Assembly: GCF_900107215.1 (NCBI RefSeq)
Contig: NZ_FNPD01000003.1
Coordinates: 1-64,000, forward strand
Length of the DNA stretch: 64,000 nucleotides
Source of the DNA: Acetomicrobium thermoterrenum DSM 13490
GTDB lineage: Bacteria; Synergistota; Synergistia; Synergistales; Acetomicrobiaceae
Direction of reading: 5' to 3'
A model generated the notes under the pieces. It saw nothing but the letters and a program-made list of their open reading frames with translations, did not search any database and was not told where the DNA came from. The translations under genes were made by a program, and so were the position numbers. Position 1 is the first letter of the stretch, and each line of letters starts with the position of its first letter. Shown one piece after another: positions 18,030 through 26,838 of the stretch.

Positions 18030-18518
18030 ATGAACGCAGATCGGCATTACACGGAAGAAGTCCAAAGGGTATGGGAAAAATTAAAGGAACTTGGATATGA
18101 GGGTGAAATTCTAGTGAGCGATAAAACCATATTCACCGTAGAAGACGCATCAAGGGCGATAGGCGTGCCTGAAGAACACATCCTCAAAAGCCTCATATTC
18201 CTCGTTGACGGAGAACCTGTCTTGGTCCTGATGAGCGGCTCAAATAAGGTCGACATAAAAAAAGTTAAAAAAACCCTCGGAGGACGTAAGATCAAGATGG
18301 CCGGACCCGATTATATCGAAGAAAATTTCGGATATAAAGTGGGCGGCGTTCCGCCGGTAGGTTATAATATTAAAATGAAAGCATTGATAGATGAAGATGT
18401 ACGCAAATACGACACATTATGGGCTGCCGCTGGCAACGATCACGCCTTTTTCCCTATTTCCCCCGACGAACTCGTAAGGTTAACGGGCGGAACCATTCTT
18501 GACATTAAAAAGCAGTGA
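18030..18518 (+). CDS. YbaK/ProX-type aminoacyl-tRNA deacylase
   Basis: A 162-residue cytoplasmic editing domain that removes a mischarged amino acid from tRNA (Cys-tRNA(Pro)-like activity is typical of the family). Motifs are the conserved Lys in ILKSLIFLVDGEPVLVLMSGSNKVDIKK, the GYKVGGVPPVGY loop and a C-terminal AAGNDHAFFPI segment. It follows the transglycosylase by 6 bases, suggesting cotranscription. It could equally be a YeaK/PrdX-type deacylase; substrate choice cannot be told from sequence. Confidence 0.85.
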   Translation: MNADRHYTEEVQRVWEKLKELGYEGEILVSDKTIFTVEDASRAIGVPEEHILKSLIFLVDGEPVLVLMSGSNKVDIKKVKKTLGGRKIKMAGPDYIEENFGYKVGGVPPVGYNIKMKALIDEDVRKYDTLWAAAGNDHAFFPISPDELVRLTGGTILDIKKQ

Positions 18519-18685
18519 CGAAAACATAAAAATCGGGTAAAGGCAGGAAGGGATTACAAAGCGTTTGAATAACATGCGTTGGCCATTAACGTCGAATTTC
18601 GAAGAAAAAGTTAAATAAAAGCCCTAAATCGCAGTATATTTACCATTAATTGTATTTAATCGGCATTAACTGGGATTGGGTTGGT

Positions 18686-18713
18686 TTGAGTTGAACATCC
18701 TTTTTGGTACAAT
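18686..18713 (+). promoter_or_regulatory. Promoter of the Hsp20 gene
   Basis: TTGAGT (18686-18691) and TACAAT (18708-18713) have a 16-base spacer. Position, 45 bases before the ATG, fits. No CIRCE-type inverted repeat is visible nearby, so HrcA control is not supported. Confidence 0.5.
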
Positions 18714-18757
18714 GAAAGCGAAGGTCAAGAAAGATCAAAGTCAGGAGGTGATCTTCC

Positions 18758-19237
18758 ATGAAAAGACCTGAATTACCGGAAAGAAGAGGACGCGGACTGT
18801 GGTGGAACCCTTGGATGATGGGAATAGATAGACTACAGGAGGAGATAAGCAGAGTGTTTGACGATTTTGCTAGCAGATTTGTGCCGCCGGTGTTGGGTGG
18901 AGGTGCGGTATCGGTAGACGTATATCGCAAAGATGGAAACGTGATAGTCGAGGCGGAAATGCCGGGCATTGATCCACGCGATGTGGATATAAAGGTATAT
19001 GAAGACAAGGTACTCTTGAGGGCCGAAAAGGGTGCCAGCAGAGAAGTGGAGTCCGAGGATGTAATAAGATCTGAAAGGTACTACGGCAAGATTTCCAGGG
19101 TAATATCGCTTCCTGTCGAAGTGATACCCGAAAAGGCCAAGGCTAAATTCAAAAACGGGCTTTTGACGATCGCCATACCTGAAAAGGAGCCAGAAGAGGA
19201 AGGCGGCTATCGGATCAACATTGAAACCGAAGATTAA
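18758..19237 (+). CDS. Hsp20/alpha-crystallin small heat-shock protein
   Basis: An ATP-independent chaperone that holds unfolding proteins and assembles into oligomers. The alpha-crystallin domain spans about residues 45-145: VSVDVYRKDGNVIVEAEMPGI starts it and the NGLLTIAIPEKEPEEE tail matches the A-x-x-x-n-GvL-x-I/L-x-I-P signature. The N-terminal 45 residues are rich in Arg/Trp (RRGRGLWWNPWMMG). AGGAGGTGA precedes the ATG by about 10 bases. Monocistronic, with its own promoter and terminator. Confidence 0.93.
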   Translation: MKRPELPERRGRGLWWNPWMMGIDRLQEEISRVFDDFASRFVPPVLGGGAVSVDVYRKDGNVIVEAEMPGIDPRDVDIKVYEDKVLLRAEKGASREVESEDVIRSERYYGKISRVISLPVEVIPEKAKAKFKNGLLTIAIPEKEPEEEGGYRINIETED

Positions 19238-19282
19238 AAGCTCTTCTGGCCCTCACGATCTGAAAGATAAATAGGTAAGACG

Positions 19283-19332
19283 AAATGCCTTTTACTTCCC
19301 CATTTTACGGGGGAGCAAAAGGCATTTTTTTT
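19283..19332 (+). terminator. Rho-independent terminator of the Hsp20 gene
   Basis: AAATGCCTTTTxCTTCCCC pairs with GGGGGAGxAAAAGGCATTT around ATTTTAC, and a run of eight T follows. A strong, complete intrinsic terminator. Confidence 0.9.
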
Positions 19333-19358
19333 CAAACAAATTGAAGGAGGCTTGCAAA

Positions 19359-20873
19359 GTGAAGATATCTCTTAACAGCCTTTTGGTAGGGTTTGGACTC
19401 ATAATGTTGACTACACTCCTATTTGGCGCGACGTCATTCGCCTGCACTACGATAATTGCCGGCAAGAACACCACTAACGACGGTTCGGTTTTATTGGGTC
19501 ACAACGAGGACAACGGAGGAATATGCAACACCCTGCACTGGTATGTTCCACGCATGAAACACGAAGATAACGAATATGTCCTGTTGAGGCGAGGCGGCAA
19601 AGTGCCACAAGTTCCAGAGACATACGCCTATATTTGGTCCGAAAACGTAGGGTTGGAGTGGAGCGACGGAGGCATAAACGAAAAAGGGGTGACCCTGGGA
19701 AGCAATTGGGCTGGCTCGAGAGTGCAATCTGAGGAGGCAGAACTTACCGACGGCGGGATTGGATACATGTTGCGCCACATCATTCTCCAGCGAGCTTCAA
19801 CCGCCAGAGAAGGTGTAGAAATCGCTGCCAAGTTGCTCGATGAGTTCGGCTACGCTCATCCGGGTCGTTCATATCAAATTGCCGACTCGAATGAAGGATG
19901 GGTTTTACATGCAATGAGGGGCAAACATTATGTAGCCATGCGAGTGCCCGACGATCAAGTCTATTTCATTCCCAACGTCTACGTGATACACGACGTTGAT
20001 TTCAATGATACCAAAAACTTCATCGCGTCAAAGGGATTGAAGAAATATGCGATCGAGAAGGGATGGTACGATGAAAAGGAACCCTTCGACTTCGCCAAAG
20101 TCTTTGCCGATCCCGAAAGCCTAATGGCCAAGTCAAATACATACAGGCAGTGGGGAGCTCATTACCTTTTGACGGGTAAAAACCCCGTCTTCTTAGAGGG
20201 CGAATGGAAATTGCCTACCACTGTCAAGCCTAACCGCAAGCTGGGCTTGGAGGATATGGCCGATATACTCAGATTCCACTACGAAAATACAGAGCTCGAT
20301 GAAAACCCAGGCTATGAAAAGGGAACTCCCCACAGCGTCGGTGTAAGAAAGATTTGCGTTGCCACAACTAATACCTCATTTATAGCCCAGTTAAGAAGCG
20401 AAATGCCCAAAGAGATTGGAAACATATACTGGCTTGCCACGGGATCGCCCTGCACCGGCGTTTACGTTCCCTGGTATTTGGGAATTTTGGAAATCCCTCA
20501 TCAATGGCAGGTCGCACAAGAGACTCCACTTAATACTAAACGATCTTTCCTCGATTACCACTTTGATCCGGCACCTGAGGTCCTCCAATTTAATGACGCC
20601 TCTGCCTACTATACCTTTACGGAGCTAGAAAATCTGGTAGGCATGAACTACAAAGAGGAGATAGATTGGGTCAGGAGTGAATGGAAAAAGACAGAGCGTC
20701 AAAACATAGAAAGACAACCTTACCTGGAGAAAATGCTTTTGGAGATGTATAACGCAGACCCCGATTTGGCCATCCAGTTTCTCACGGACTACTCGAAGGG
20801 AATATCCACAGAAGTCTTCGTCCGAGCAAAAGACATGATCCATATATTGAAAACAAAATACATGTCACATTAA
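19359..20873 (+). CDS. Secreted dipeptidase, peptidase family C69/U34
   Basis: An exported Ntn-hydrolase-type dipeptidase. It has a signal peptide (MKISLNSLLVGFGLIMLTT...) whose predicted cleavage after SFA leaves Cys as the first mature residue (CTTIIAGKNTTNDGS). In this family that Cys is the N-terminal nucleophile. TTIIAGK and DGSVLLGHNEDN are family motifs. The GTG at 19359 is preferred: AAGGAGG lies 9-10 bases upstream, whereas a TTG at 19341 overlaps it. Length about 504 residues, usual for C69. Feeding on peptides fits the amino-acid-fermenting gene content. Confidence 0.88.
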   Translation: MKISLNSLLVGFGLIMLTTLLFGATSFACTTIIAGKNTTNDGSVLLGHNEDNGGICNTLHWYVPRMKHEDNEYVLLRRGGKVPQVPETYAYIWSENVGLEWSDGGINEKGVTLGSNWAGSRVQSEEAELTDGGIGYMLRHIILQRASTAREGVEIAAKLLDEFGYAHPGRSYQIADSNEGWVLHAMRGKHYVAMRVPDDQVYFIPNVYVIHDVDFNDTKNFIASKGLKKYAIEKGWYDEKEPFDFAKVFADPESLMAKSNTYRQWGAHYLLTGKNPVFLEGEWKLPTTVKPNRKLGLEDMADILRFHYENTELDENPGYEKGTPHSVGVRKICVATTNTSFIAQLRSEMPKEIGNIYWLATGSPCTGVYVPWYLGILEIPHQWQVAQETPLNTKRSFLDYHFDPAPEVLQFNDASAYYTFTELENLVGMNYKEEIDWVRSEWKKTERQNIERQPYLEKMLLEMYNADPDLAIQFLTDYSKGISTEVFVRAKDMIHILKTKYMSH

Positions 20874-20884
20874 AGATTTTTAAT

Positions 20885-20930
20885 ACAAAAAGACAGCGTC
20901 GGTTTTAAAGGCCGGACGCTGTCTTTTTGT
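20885..20930. terminator. Strong bidirectional terminator
   Basis: ACAAAAAGACAGCGTC and its near-perfect complement GACGCTGTCTTTTTGT form a 16-bp stem around GGTTTTAAAGGCCG. It has A and T runs on both sides and serves the convergent dipeptidase (+) and formate/nitrite transporter (-) genes. Confidence 0.85.
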
Positions 20931-20960
20931 AAATATAAAATAAAAAATCAAACATTAATT

Positions 20961-21782
20961 TTATCCATTAATTTTATCTTTATAGGCCAAATAGTAAAAC
21001 AGAGCTACAAATACAACGCCTCCTATAATATTCCCCAAAGTAACGGGGATGATGTTGTTTAAAAACCCGCCAACAGAAAGAGCGTCGAGTGAGTGGGAGC
21101 TTAAACCGGCTTGAGAGACCAGCCCTTCGTTGTTTTTTAGAAGAATGCCAAGGGCCATAAAGTACATATTGGCGATGCTGTGCTCGAAACCCGAGGCCAC
21201 AAAGGTCATGATGGGGAAAAATATGGCAAATATCTTGCTGATTATATCTTCTGCCGCCATAGCCATCCACACGGCTAAAACTACCAGCCAGTTGCACAGA
21301 ATGCCACGAAAGAAGGCAATTCCAAAGGGCAAAGACATCTTGCCCGATGCTATCTTCAACGCGTTCGATCCTACGGCATCACCTGCCAAACCTGTACGAT
21401 ATATCAAATAAGCCAAGAAAAGCGATCCAATCAAGTTTGCAAAGTAAACGATAACCCAGTTTTTAAGTATTTCTTTCAAAGTAACACAACCTGCCAAAGC
21501 TCCAATGGGGATCAAGCAATTGCCCGTAAAAAGCTCGCCTCCGGCAATGATTACCAACATCAATCCGACGGTAAATGATGCGCCGCCAACCAGTTTAGAC
21601 AGGCCAAAGCCGACATATTGGCTGAGGTCCTGTGTTACGACGGTATAAAGAAACCCACCAAAGCCTATATAGGCACCAGCTAAAAAACCCAGAAAAAGCA
21701 TCTGAGAAATTCGCAAACTACATTTGCCTGTCGCTGTCGCACAGGCACTGTTTGCTATATCCGCAGGCGATTTAAAGCTCAT
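20961..21782 (-). CDS. Formate/nitrite transporter (FNT) family channel
   Basis: An integral membrane protein of 273 residues with six predicted helices that forms a pentameric channel for formate, nitrite, hydrosulfide or similar anions. Family evidence: MLFLGFLAGAYIGFGG near the start, GGELFTGN (helix 3), and VASGFEHSIANMYFMALG, the FNT signature containing the conserved pore His. Formate release would fit amino-acid fermentation, but the substrate cannot be assigned. It is transcribed divergently from panB. Confidence 0.92.
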   Translation of the reverse strand: MSFKSPADIANSACATATGKCSLRISQMLFLGFLAGAYIGFGGFLYTVVTQDLSQYVGFGLSKLVGGASFTVGLMLVIIAGGELFTGNCLIPIGALAGCVTLKEILKNWVIVYFANLIGSLFLAYLIYRTGLAGDAVGSNALKIASGKMSLPFGIAFFRGILCNWLVVLAVWMAMAAEDIISKIFAIFFPIMTFVASGFEHSIANMYFMALGILLKNNEGLVSQAGLSSHSLDALSVGGFLNNIIPVTLGNIIGGVVFVALFYYLAYKDKING

Positions 21783-22092
21783 TTCAAGACCTCCTCAAAA
21801 TATTGTCTTTATATAGGTCATACCGATAATTTATATCATTTGTGCAATCGAATGTCGACACATATGCCCCAATCAAATCAAGCTCGTCCTTTCGTTATAT
21901 TATATTGCATATTGTATTTTCACTGAAAACATACCCGAATGTGATGAAACTTCTTGCAGAATTTTCCTTATGCAGACATTCGCCTATCCCTTGACAATTA
22001 CAAAAATTTACCATATATTAACAAATGTCTAATGTCGACACACGACATACGACGGATAAAGACAAATATAACGCACGAAAGGCGGGATCTAC
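21783..22092. promoter_or_regulatory. Divergent intergenic region with two copies of AATGTCGACACA
   Basis: 310 bases between the FNT gene (minus) and panB (plus), AT-rich and without a reading frame of interest. The 12-base word AATGTCGACACA, containing the palindrome TGTCGACA, occurs at 21851-21862 and 22031-22042. One copy lies about 70 bases before the FNT start and the other 50 bases before panB, so they may be operators of the two divergent promoters. Confidence 0.45.
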
Positions 22093-22950
22093 ATGTCAAA
22101 GAAATCACGTCTGGACTTCATGAAGATGAAGGAAAAGGGAGAGCCCGTAGCATGGATAACGGCCTACGACTTTCCCACGGCATCCTTTGCCGAACAGGCA
22201 GGGATGGATATGATCTTGGTAGGAGACAGCTTAGGGATGGTACTGCTGGGCTACAAGGGAACCATACCTGTGACGATGGAAGAATGCATCACCTGCTGCA
22301 AGGCAGTGCGAAGAGGTGCTCCTAATACCTTTTGCATAGGCGATATGCCCTTCATGTCATACCAGATATCCGACGAAGACGCCGTGTATAACGCAGGAAG
22401 GTTTTTGAAGGAAGCCGACATGGACGCCGTGAAACTTGAAGGCGGAAGAAGGGTCATAACGAGGATAAAGGCCATTGCCGACGCAGGGATCTTGGTCATG
22501 GGACATATCGGTCTTACCCCTCAAAGTTCAGGAGTCCTTGGGGGATTTAAGGCACAGGGCAGAGACCCAAAAAGCGCCAAAGACCTAATAATGGACGCTC
22601 GAGCCATAGAGGAAGCCGGAGCTTTCGCCCTACTTCTTGAGGCGGTACCACCAGAACTGACCGAATTCATAGCAAAAGACCTTTCCATACCCGTTTACTC
22701 CATAGGAGCAGGAGCTCCCTGCGACGGACAGCTTCTCATATGCGGAGACATGCTTGGGTTATTCCAGGCCTTCACTCCAAAGTTCGTAAAGAAGTACGCA
22801 AACGTCGCAGAAGTTGAGATAGAGGCCTTCAAGAGATATATAGAGGACGTTAAGACGGGCAAATTCCCGGAGGATCAGCATTGCTACCACATACTGCCCG
22901 AGACGGCTGAGGAATATCAGAAGATGCTTGAGGAGTTAAGAAGGTCATAG
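22093..22950 (+). CDS. panB: 3-methyl-2-oxobutanoate hydroxymethyltransferase
   Basis: Adds a hydroxymethyl group from methylene-tetrahydrofolate to alpha-ketoisovalerate, giving ketopantoate, the first step of pantothenate synthesis. The 285-residue TIM barrel shows KMKEKGEPVAWITAYD, MILVGDSLGMVLLGY (metal-binding Asp) and VKLEGG, all classical PanB motifs; GHIGLTPQ and the IGAGAPCDGQLLI loop follow. panC and panD are absent nearby. It is followed by a U32-like protein and a glutamate dehydrogenase, so it might use methylene-THF from amino-acid breakdown. GGCGGGATC precedes the ATG. Confidence 0.95.
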   Translation: MSKKSRLDFMKMKEKGEPVAWITAYDFPTASFAEQAGMDMILVGDSLGMVLLGYKGTIPVTMEECITCCKAVRRGAPNTFCIGDMPFMSYQISDEDAVYNAGRFLKEADMDAVKLEGGRRVITRIKAIADAGILVMGHIGLTPQSSGVLGGFKAQGRDPKSAKDLIMDARAIEEAGAFALLLEAVPPELTEFIAKDLSIPVYSIGAGAPCDGQLLICGDMLGLFQAFTPKFVKKYANVAEVEIEAFKRYIEDVKTGKFPEDQHCYHILPETAEEYQKMLEELRRS

Positions 22951-22982
22951 CACCTTTTAATAAAATATCTGGAGGGTGAAAA

Positions 22983-23939
22983 ATGTTTAAAGCAAAAAAG
23001 CTTTCCGAAATACGTGCCTTTATGGAAAAATTGAATGTCCCGGGGTCGGATGGGTGGGGGCTGCCTACATCGGAAAAGACCTTTCCTGATGGCGCAAACT
23101 ACAGAATAGAAATAGCAGGAGTAGAGTATCCGTCGACATTTAAAGCCATGGTCGATGAAGCGAAAAAAAGAAAGGTCAAAGTGCACCGGGCCATCTGTAC
23201 AGTGGGAGGATCTTCCTATCTTACCTTTGATCAGTTGAAAGAGATGGCGAAAATTGCAAACGACGAAGGTATCGAAGTCATCATGACCATGGGACACAGA
23301 AAGGCCTTCGATGTGGGATCGAAGGAAATGAGCACGAAGGAAGGCTCAATGCAGGGTTTCAGGCTTCGTGGATCCGACAACCTGGCCTACTGGTTCGAAG
23401 ACCTTATGCGAAACCTTGAAGCGGGAATAAGGGGTTTCCTTGTCTACGACGAAGGTGCCCTTATGATCCTGTCCAAAATGCGAGAGGAAGGATTTATACC
23501 GAAGGAAACAACTTTTAAGTGGTCCGTCTTCGGAGGCTACTGCAACCCGGCAGGGGCAAAGATGCTCGAGAGCATGGGCGTCAATTCCATGAATCCCCTA
23601 TCCGATGTATCTCTTCCCATCCTTTCCAGCATTAGAAAAGCTGTCGACATCCCCCTCGATGTTTATATGATCATCGTCGATGCTTTTGGGGGCATGTACA
23701 GAGCCTATGATGCTCCAGAAATAGTGCGCGTCGCCTCTCCTGTCTACTTCAAGATAGAGCCAGGCACTGCCGAGGCCGATATTTACAAGCCCTGGATGAC
23801 TGAAAGCTGGCATGACGAATTCATTCGCATGAAGGTTAAAATCGCCCAGATACTACAGGAGATCATGGAAAGGCGAGCACCGGAACTGAAGATGTCCGAG
23901 ATGTCGCCAAAGGATTTACGAATACCTGTAGTCGACTGA
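22983..23939 (+). CDS. U32 peptidase-like TIM-barrel protein
   Basis: A cytoplasmic protein of 318 residues with a repeating strand-helix pattern, ending in a PVYFKIEPG-type barrel strand. I associate it with U32 family proteins by memory of annotations of similar genes in Synergistota, not by a clear catalytic motif. It lies 33 bases after panB and 22 bases before the glutamate dehydrogenase, all co-directional, so the three are probably an operon. AGGGTGAAAA precedes the ATG. Its reaction is unknown; peptidase activity is not assured. Confidence 0.5.
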   Translation: MFKAKKLSEIRAFMEKLNVPGSDGWGLPTSEKTFPDGANYRIEIAGVEYPSTFKAMVDEAKKRKVKVHRAICTVGGSSYLTFDQLKEMAKIANDEGIEVIMTMGHRKAFDVGSKEMSTKEGSMQGFRLRGSDNLAYWFEDLMRNLEAGIRGFLVYDEGALMILSKMREEGFIPKETTFKWSVFGGYCNPAGAKMLESMGVNSMNPLSDVSLPILSSIRKAVDIPLDVYMIIVDAFGGMYRAYDAPEIVRVASPVYFKIEPGTAEADIYKPWMTESWHDEFIRMKVKIAQILQEIMERRAPELKMSEMSPKDLRIPVVD

Positions 23940-23960
23940 TTTGCTTTAGGAGGTTAATTG

Positions 23961-25196
23961 ATGTCTGATCTGTGGAATAACACCATTGGCTATATGAAAA
24001 AAGCGAGCAAAGCTCTAAATTTGAATGAAGAGATATTGGATGCGCTGCTTAAATGCAAGCGGGTTCTGGAGTTTCAGATACCCCTGCGCATGGACGACGG
24101 GAAGGTTCGGTATTTTACCGGATATCGCGTCGTGCATAACGATGCTTTGGGCGTCTCTGGAGACGGTACTCGCATAGTTGCCGGCCTAACCGCCGACGAA
24201 GTTAAGGGTCTGGCTCTAGTCATGAGTATCAAACATGCTGCCAATGGTATTCCAGCGGGAGGAGCTAAGGGTGGGATCGATGCTGATCCCACCCTTTTGT
24301 CCGAAGGTGAATTCGAGCGCTTAGTCAGAGGTTACGTCAGAGGACTTTTCCCAAGAGGTGCCAAGGTGGACGTTCCGGGCGCAGATATCAACACTAGCGC
24401 AAAAACGCAGGCTTGGATGCTCGATGAATACGAACAGATAACGGGAATTCATTCGCCTGGCGCCGTCAATGACAAGCCCAGGATTCTGGGCGGTTCTTTG
24501 GGAGGAGAAGACGCCACGGGAAGAGGTATGTATCATCTTACTTTGAAAATATGCGAAGAGCAGGACTGGGCTCCCGAAGACGTCAAAGTAGCCATACAGG
24601 GCTTTGGAAACGTAGGTTCCCATTACGCAAAATACCTGCAAAGCGCAGGGTTTAAGGTCGTCGCCGTAAGCGATATTAAGGGAGGAATCTTCAATCCCGA
24701 TGGGATCAATATAGAGGACTTGCTCAAATACTCGAGAATGACCGGTTCAGTAGTATCTTTCCCCGATGCCAGGCAAATCACCAATGAAGAGATACTGCTT
24801 TGTGATTGCGACATCCTCGCCCCTAGCGCAGTGGAAGACGTAATAACCCTTCGAAATGCAGGAGATATAAAAGCTAAGATCATAATCGAAGGGGCCAACG
24901 GACCCATAACCCCCCAGGCCGACGATGTCCTGTATTCTCGAGGAATTATTGTAGTGCCCGATGTGGTCGCCAACGCGGGCAGCGCTATAGTATGTCACTT
25001 CGAAAGATCGCAATGCGCCACCGATTATTACTGGGACCTGGAGACGGTCCAAGCAAAACTGGAAAGCCAAATAATAAATTCCTACGTTTCCATGAAAAAC
25101 ACTGCAAAAGAGTTACATATCTCTTTTAGAACTGCTGCATGGGTAAATGCCTTAAAGGCGATAGTTAAAGCCATGAAACTGAGGGGGCTTCTTTGA
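23961..25196 (+). CDS. Glu/Leu/Phe/Val dehydrogenase (glutamate dehydrogenase-like), copy 1
   Basis: Oxidatively deaminates an amino acid (glutamate or a branched-chain one) to the 2-oxo acid with NAD(P). Catalytic PAGGAKGG (Lys103), VPGADINTSAKTQAWMLDEYEQITG, the Rossmann motif GFGNVGSHYA and NAGSAIVCHFE are clear. 411 residues from ATG 23961, 7 bases after AGGAGG. A paralogue of about the same length lies at 31380-32615. It overlaps the next gene (TGATG), implying translational coupling with a PLP ammonia-lyase, a sensible pairing for amino-acid catabolism. Confidence 0.93.
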   Translation: MSDLWNNTIGYMKKASKALNLNEEILDALLKCKRVLEFQIPLRMDDGKVRYFTGYRVVHNDALGVSGDGTRIVAGLTADEVKGLALVMSIKHAANGIPAGGAKGGIDADPTLLSEGEFERLVRGYVRGLFPRGAKVDVPGADINTSAKTQAWMLDEYEQITGIHSPGAVNDKPRILGGSLGGEDATGRGMYHLTLKICEEQDWAPEDVKVAIQGFGNVGSHYAKYLQSAGFKVVAVSDIKGGIFNPDGINIEDLLKYSRMTGSVVSFPDARQITNEEILLCDCDILAPSAVEDVITLRNAGDIKAKIIIEGANGPITPQADDVLYSRGIIVVPDVVANAGSAIVCHFERSQCATDYYWDLETVQAKLESQIINSYVSMKNTAKELHISFRTAAWVNALKAIVKAMKLRGLL

Positions 25197-26200
25197 TGAA
25201 GGCAGAAAGCCATAGCATTTGCTCCCATACAATTGATTTGAACCTACTTCACATATATGAGGCAAAAAAGCGCATATCACCGCTCGTTCGCCACACGCCT
25301 CTCGTGAAATCAGATCCGCTTTCGACTCTTTTCGATCATGACGTTTTTCTAAAGCTTGAATTTTTACAAGACCCTGGGGCATTTAAAGTTAGAGGAGCGA
25401 CTAACAAGATACTTTCCCTATCCCCGACCGACAGAAAAAGGGGTGTGGTTACCTTTTCCACTGGAAACCACGGACTATGCACATGCTGGGTAGCAAAAAA
25501 GACCGATACACCTGCGGTAGTATGCGTTTCAAAACGCGTCGCTAAATTAAGTCCAAAGCGCATTGAATTCATGCGAGCCCTTGGAGCTGAAGTCGTCGTA
25601 AGCGGCGATACACAGGATGAAGCGGGTGAAATGGCAAAAGAACTTGTTGCAACGAGAGGTCTGACGTTGATACATCCCTTCGATGATCCTTTTGTCATTG
25701 CAGGACAGGGGACGATAGGGCTGGAATTGCTAGAAGATGAACCTTCGATTTCGTCTGTGCTTGTCCCTCTTTCTGGCGGCGGTTTGATCTCAGGCATCGC
25801 CCTTGCAATGAAGTCCGCAAGCCCGAGTATCAAAGTTATCGGCGTTTCCATCGAGAACGCCCCTGTAATGTACGAAAGCATAAAGGCAGGTCATCCTATA
25901 GAGATGAAAGAAGTTGACTCAATTGCAGAGTCCTTGCTTGGAGGAATAGGGTTGGACAACAGATATACATTTGAAATGGTACGCGATCTAGTGGACGAGA
26001 TCGTATTGGTAAGCGAGAAGGAGATTGAAAATGCTCTCTCCTTTACCTTGGAAAACCATCATTGGTTGTTAGAAGGCGCCGGCGTAGCCGGCATCGCTGC
26101 ATTGCTTAGTAATAAAGCAAGCGGAACAGGCAAAACAGCGATCATATTGTCAGGCTCGAATTGTGAAGCACGATCTCTGTTGAAACAATTGCAAATCTGA
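25196..26200 (+). CDS. PLP-dependent threonine dehydratase-like ammonia-lyase (EutB-like)
   Basis: A fold-type II PLP enzyme of 334 residues. Lys64 in GAFKVRGATN is the Schiff-base lysine, TGNHG is the substrate-binding Asn-Gly loop and SGGGLISGIA the phosphate-binding glycine loop. Family reactions are deamination of threonine/serine; the same family includes EutB, named in hydroxyectoine utilisation clusters. Here it is coupled to glutamate dehydrogenase upstream and a TRAP transporter 27 bases downstream. The exact substrate is unknown; TdcB/IlvA-like activity is the safe alternative. No C-terminal ACT domain is present, so allosteric control by isoleucine is unlikely. Confidence 0.85.
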   Translation: MKAESHSICSHTIDLNLLHIYEAKKRISPLVRHTPLVKSDPLSTLFDHDVFLKLEFLQDPGAFKVRGATNKILSLSPTDRKRGVVTFSTGNHGLCTCWVAKKTDTPAVVCVSKRVAKLSPKRIEFMRALGAEVVVSGDTQDEAGEMAKELVATRGLTLIHPFDDPFVIAGQGTIGLELLEDEPSISSVLVPLSGGGLISGIALAMKSASPSIKVIGVSIENAPVMYESIKAGHPIEMKEVDSIAESLLGGIGLDNRYTFEMVRDLVDEIVLVSEKEIENALSFTLENHHWLLEGAGVAGIAALLSNKASGTGKTAIILSGSNCEARSLLKQLQI

Positions 26201-26226
26201 TCCTTATTTCCGAGAGGAGTGGAAGG

Positions 26227-26838
26227 ATGAAACTCCTTCGCTTGTTTAACATAGGTTTAAAAAAGATCGAGGAGTGGATAATAGCTTACAGCATAATTTT
26301 GATGGCAATAATATTAATATCGAATGTCTTGGCAAGAAACTTATTCAACACGAGCATAAATTTTACCGAAGAAGTTAGCCAATTTTTAACAATATTTGTA
26401 ACTTTTTTCGGTACTAGTTATGCAGCCAGGAAGGCACAGCACATAAGAATGTCCCTCCTTTACGATATATCCAGCGAAAAAGGAAGAAAGGCTATTATTT
26501 TGGTCACTTCCATAGGAACAGCCCTATTAATGTTTTATTTGACTTATTTGAGCTATAAATATGTCGCTAGAGTTGCTGCGTTAAACAGGGTAAGCCCAAT
26601 TTTGCAGTTTCCACTTTATATTGTATGGAGCGCAGTTCCCATAGGGTGTTTCCTAACGGGTATTCAATATACCTTGACATTCATTAAAAACCTCACAGTC
26701 AAAGAAACCTGGCTTTCCTTTGAATCTAAATTCGAGTATGAAGACGTTCCTAATTCAAATAAAGAAAGCGAAGGCGTCAAAACAGAAGAAAACCTGACTG
26801 TAAGGGAAAGACAGGACCTAGAAAGGGGCGATGCCTAA
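26227..26838 (+). CDS. TRAP transporter small membrane subunit (DctQ type)
   Basis: 203 residues with four predicted membrane helices (ILMAIILISNVLARNLF, a conserved DctQ-like first helix, with EVSQFLTIFVTFFGTSYAARK after it). It bridges the binding protein and large subunit in sodium-driven uptake. The C-terminal 50 residues are charged and extend beyond the usual length. It overlaps the large subunit by one base (TAATG). AGAGGAGTGGAAGG precedes the start. Confidence 0.9.
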   Translation: MKLLRLFNIGLKKIEEWIIAYSIILMAIILISNVLARNLFNTSINFTEEVSQFLTIFVTFFGTSYAARKAQHIRMSLLYDISSEKGRKAIILVTSIGTALLMFYLTYLSYKYVARVAALNRVSPILQFPLYIVWSAVPIGCFLTGIQYTLTFIKNLTVKETWLSFESKFEYEDVPNSNKESEGVKTEENLTVRERQDLERGDA

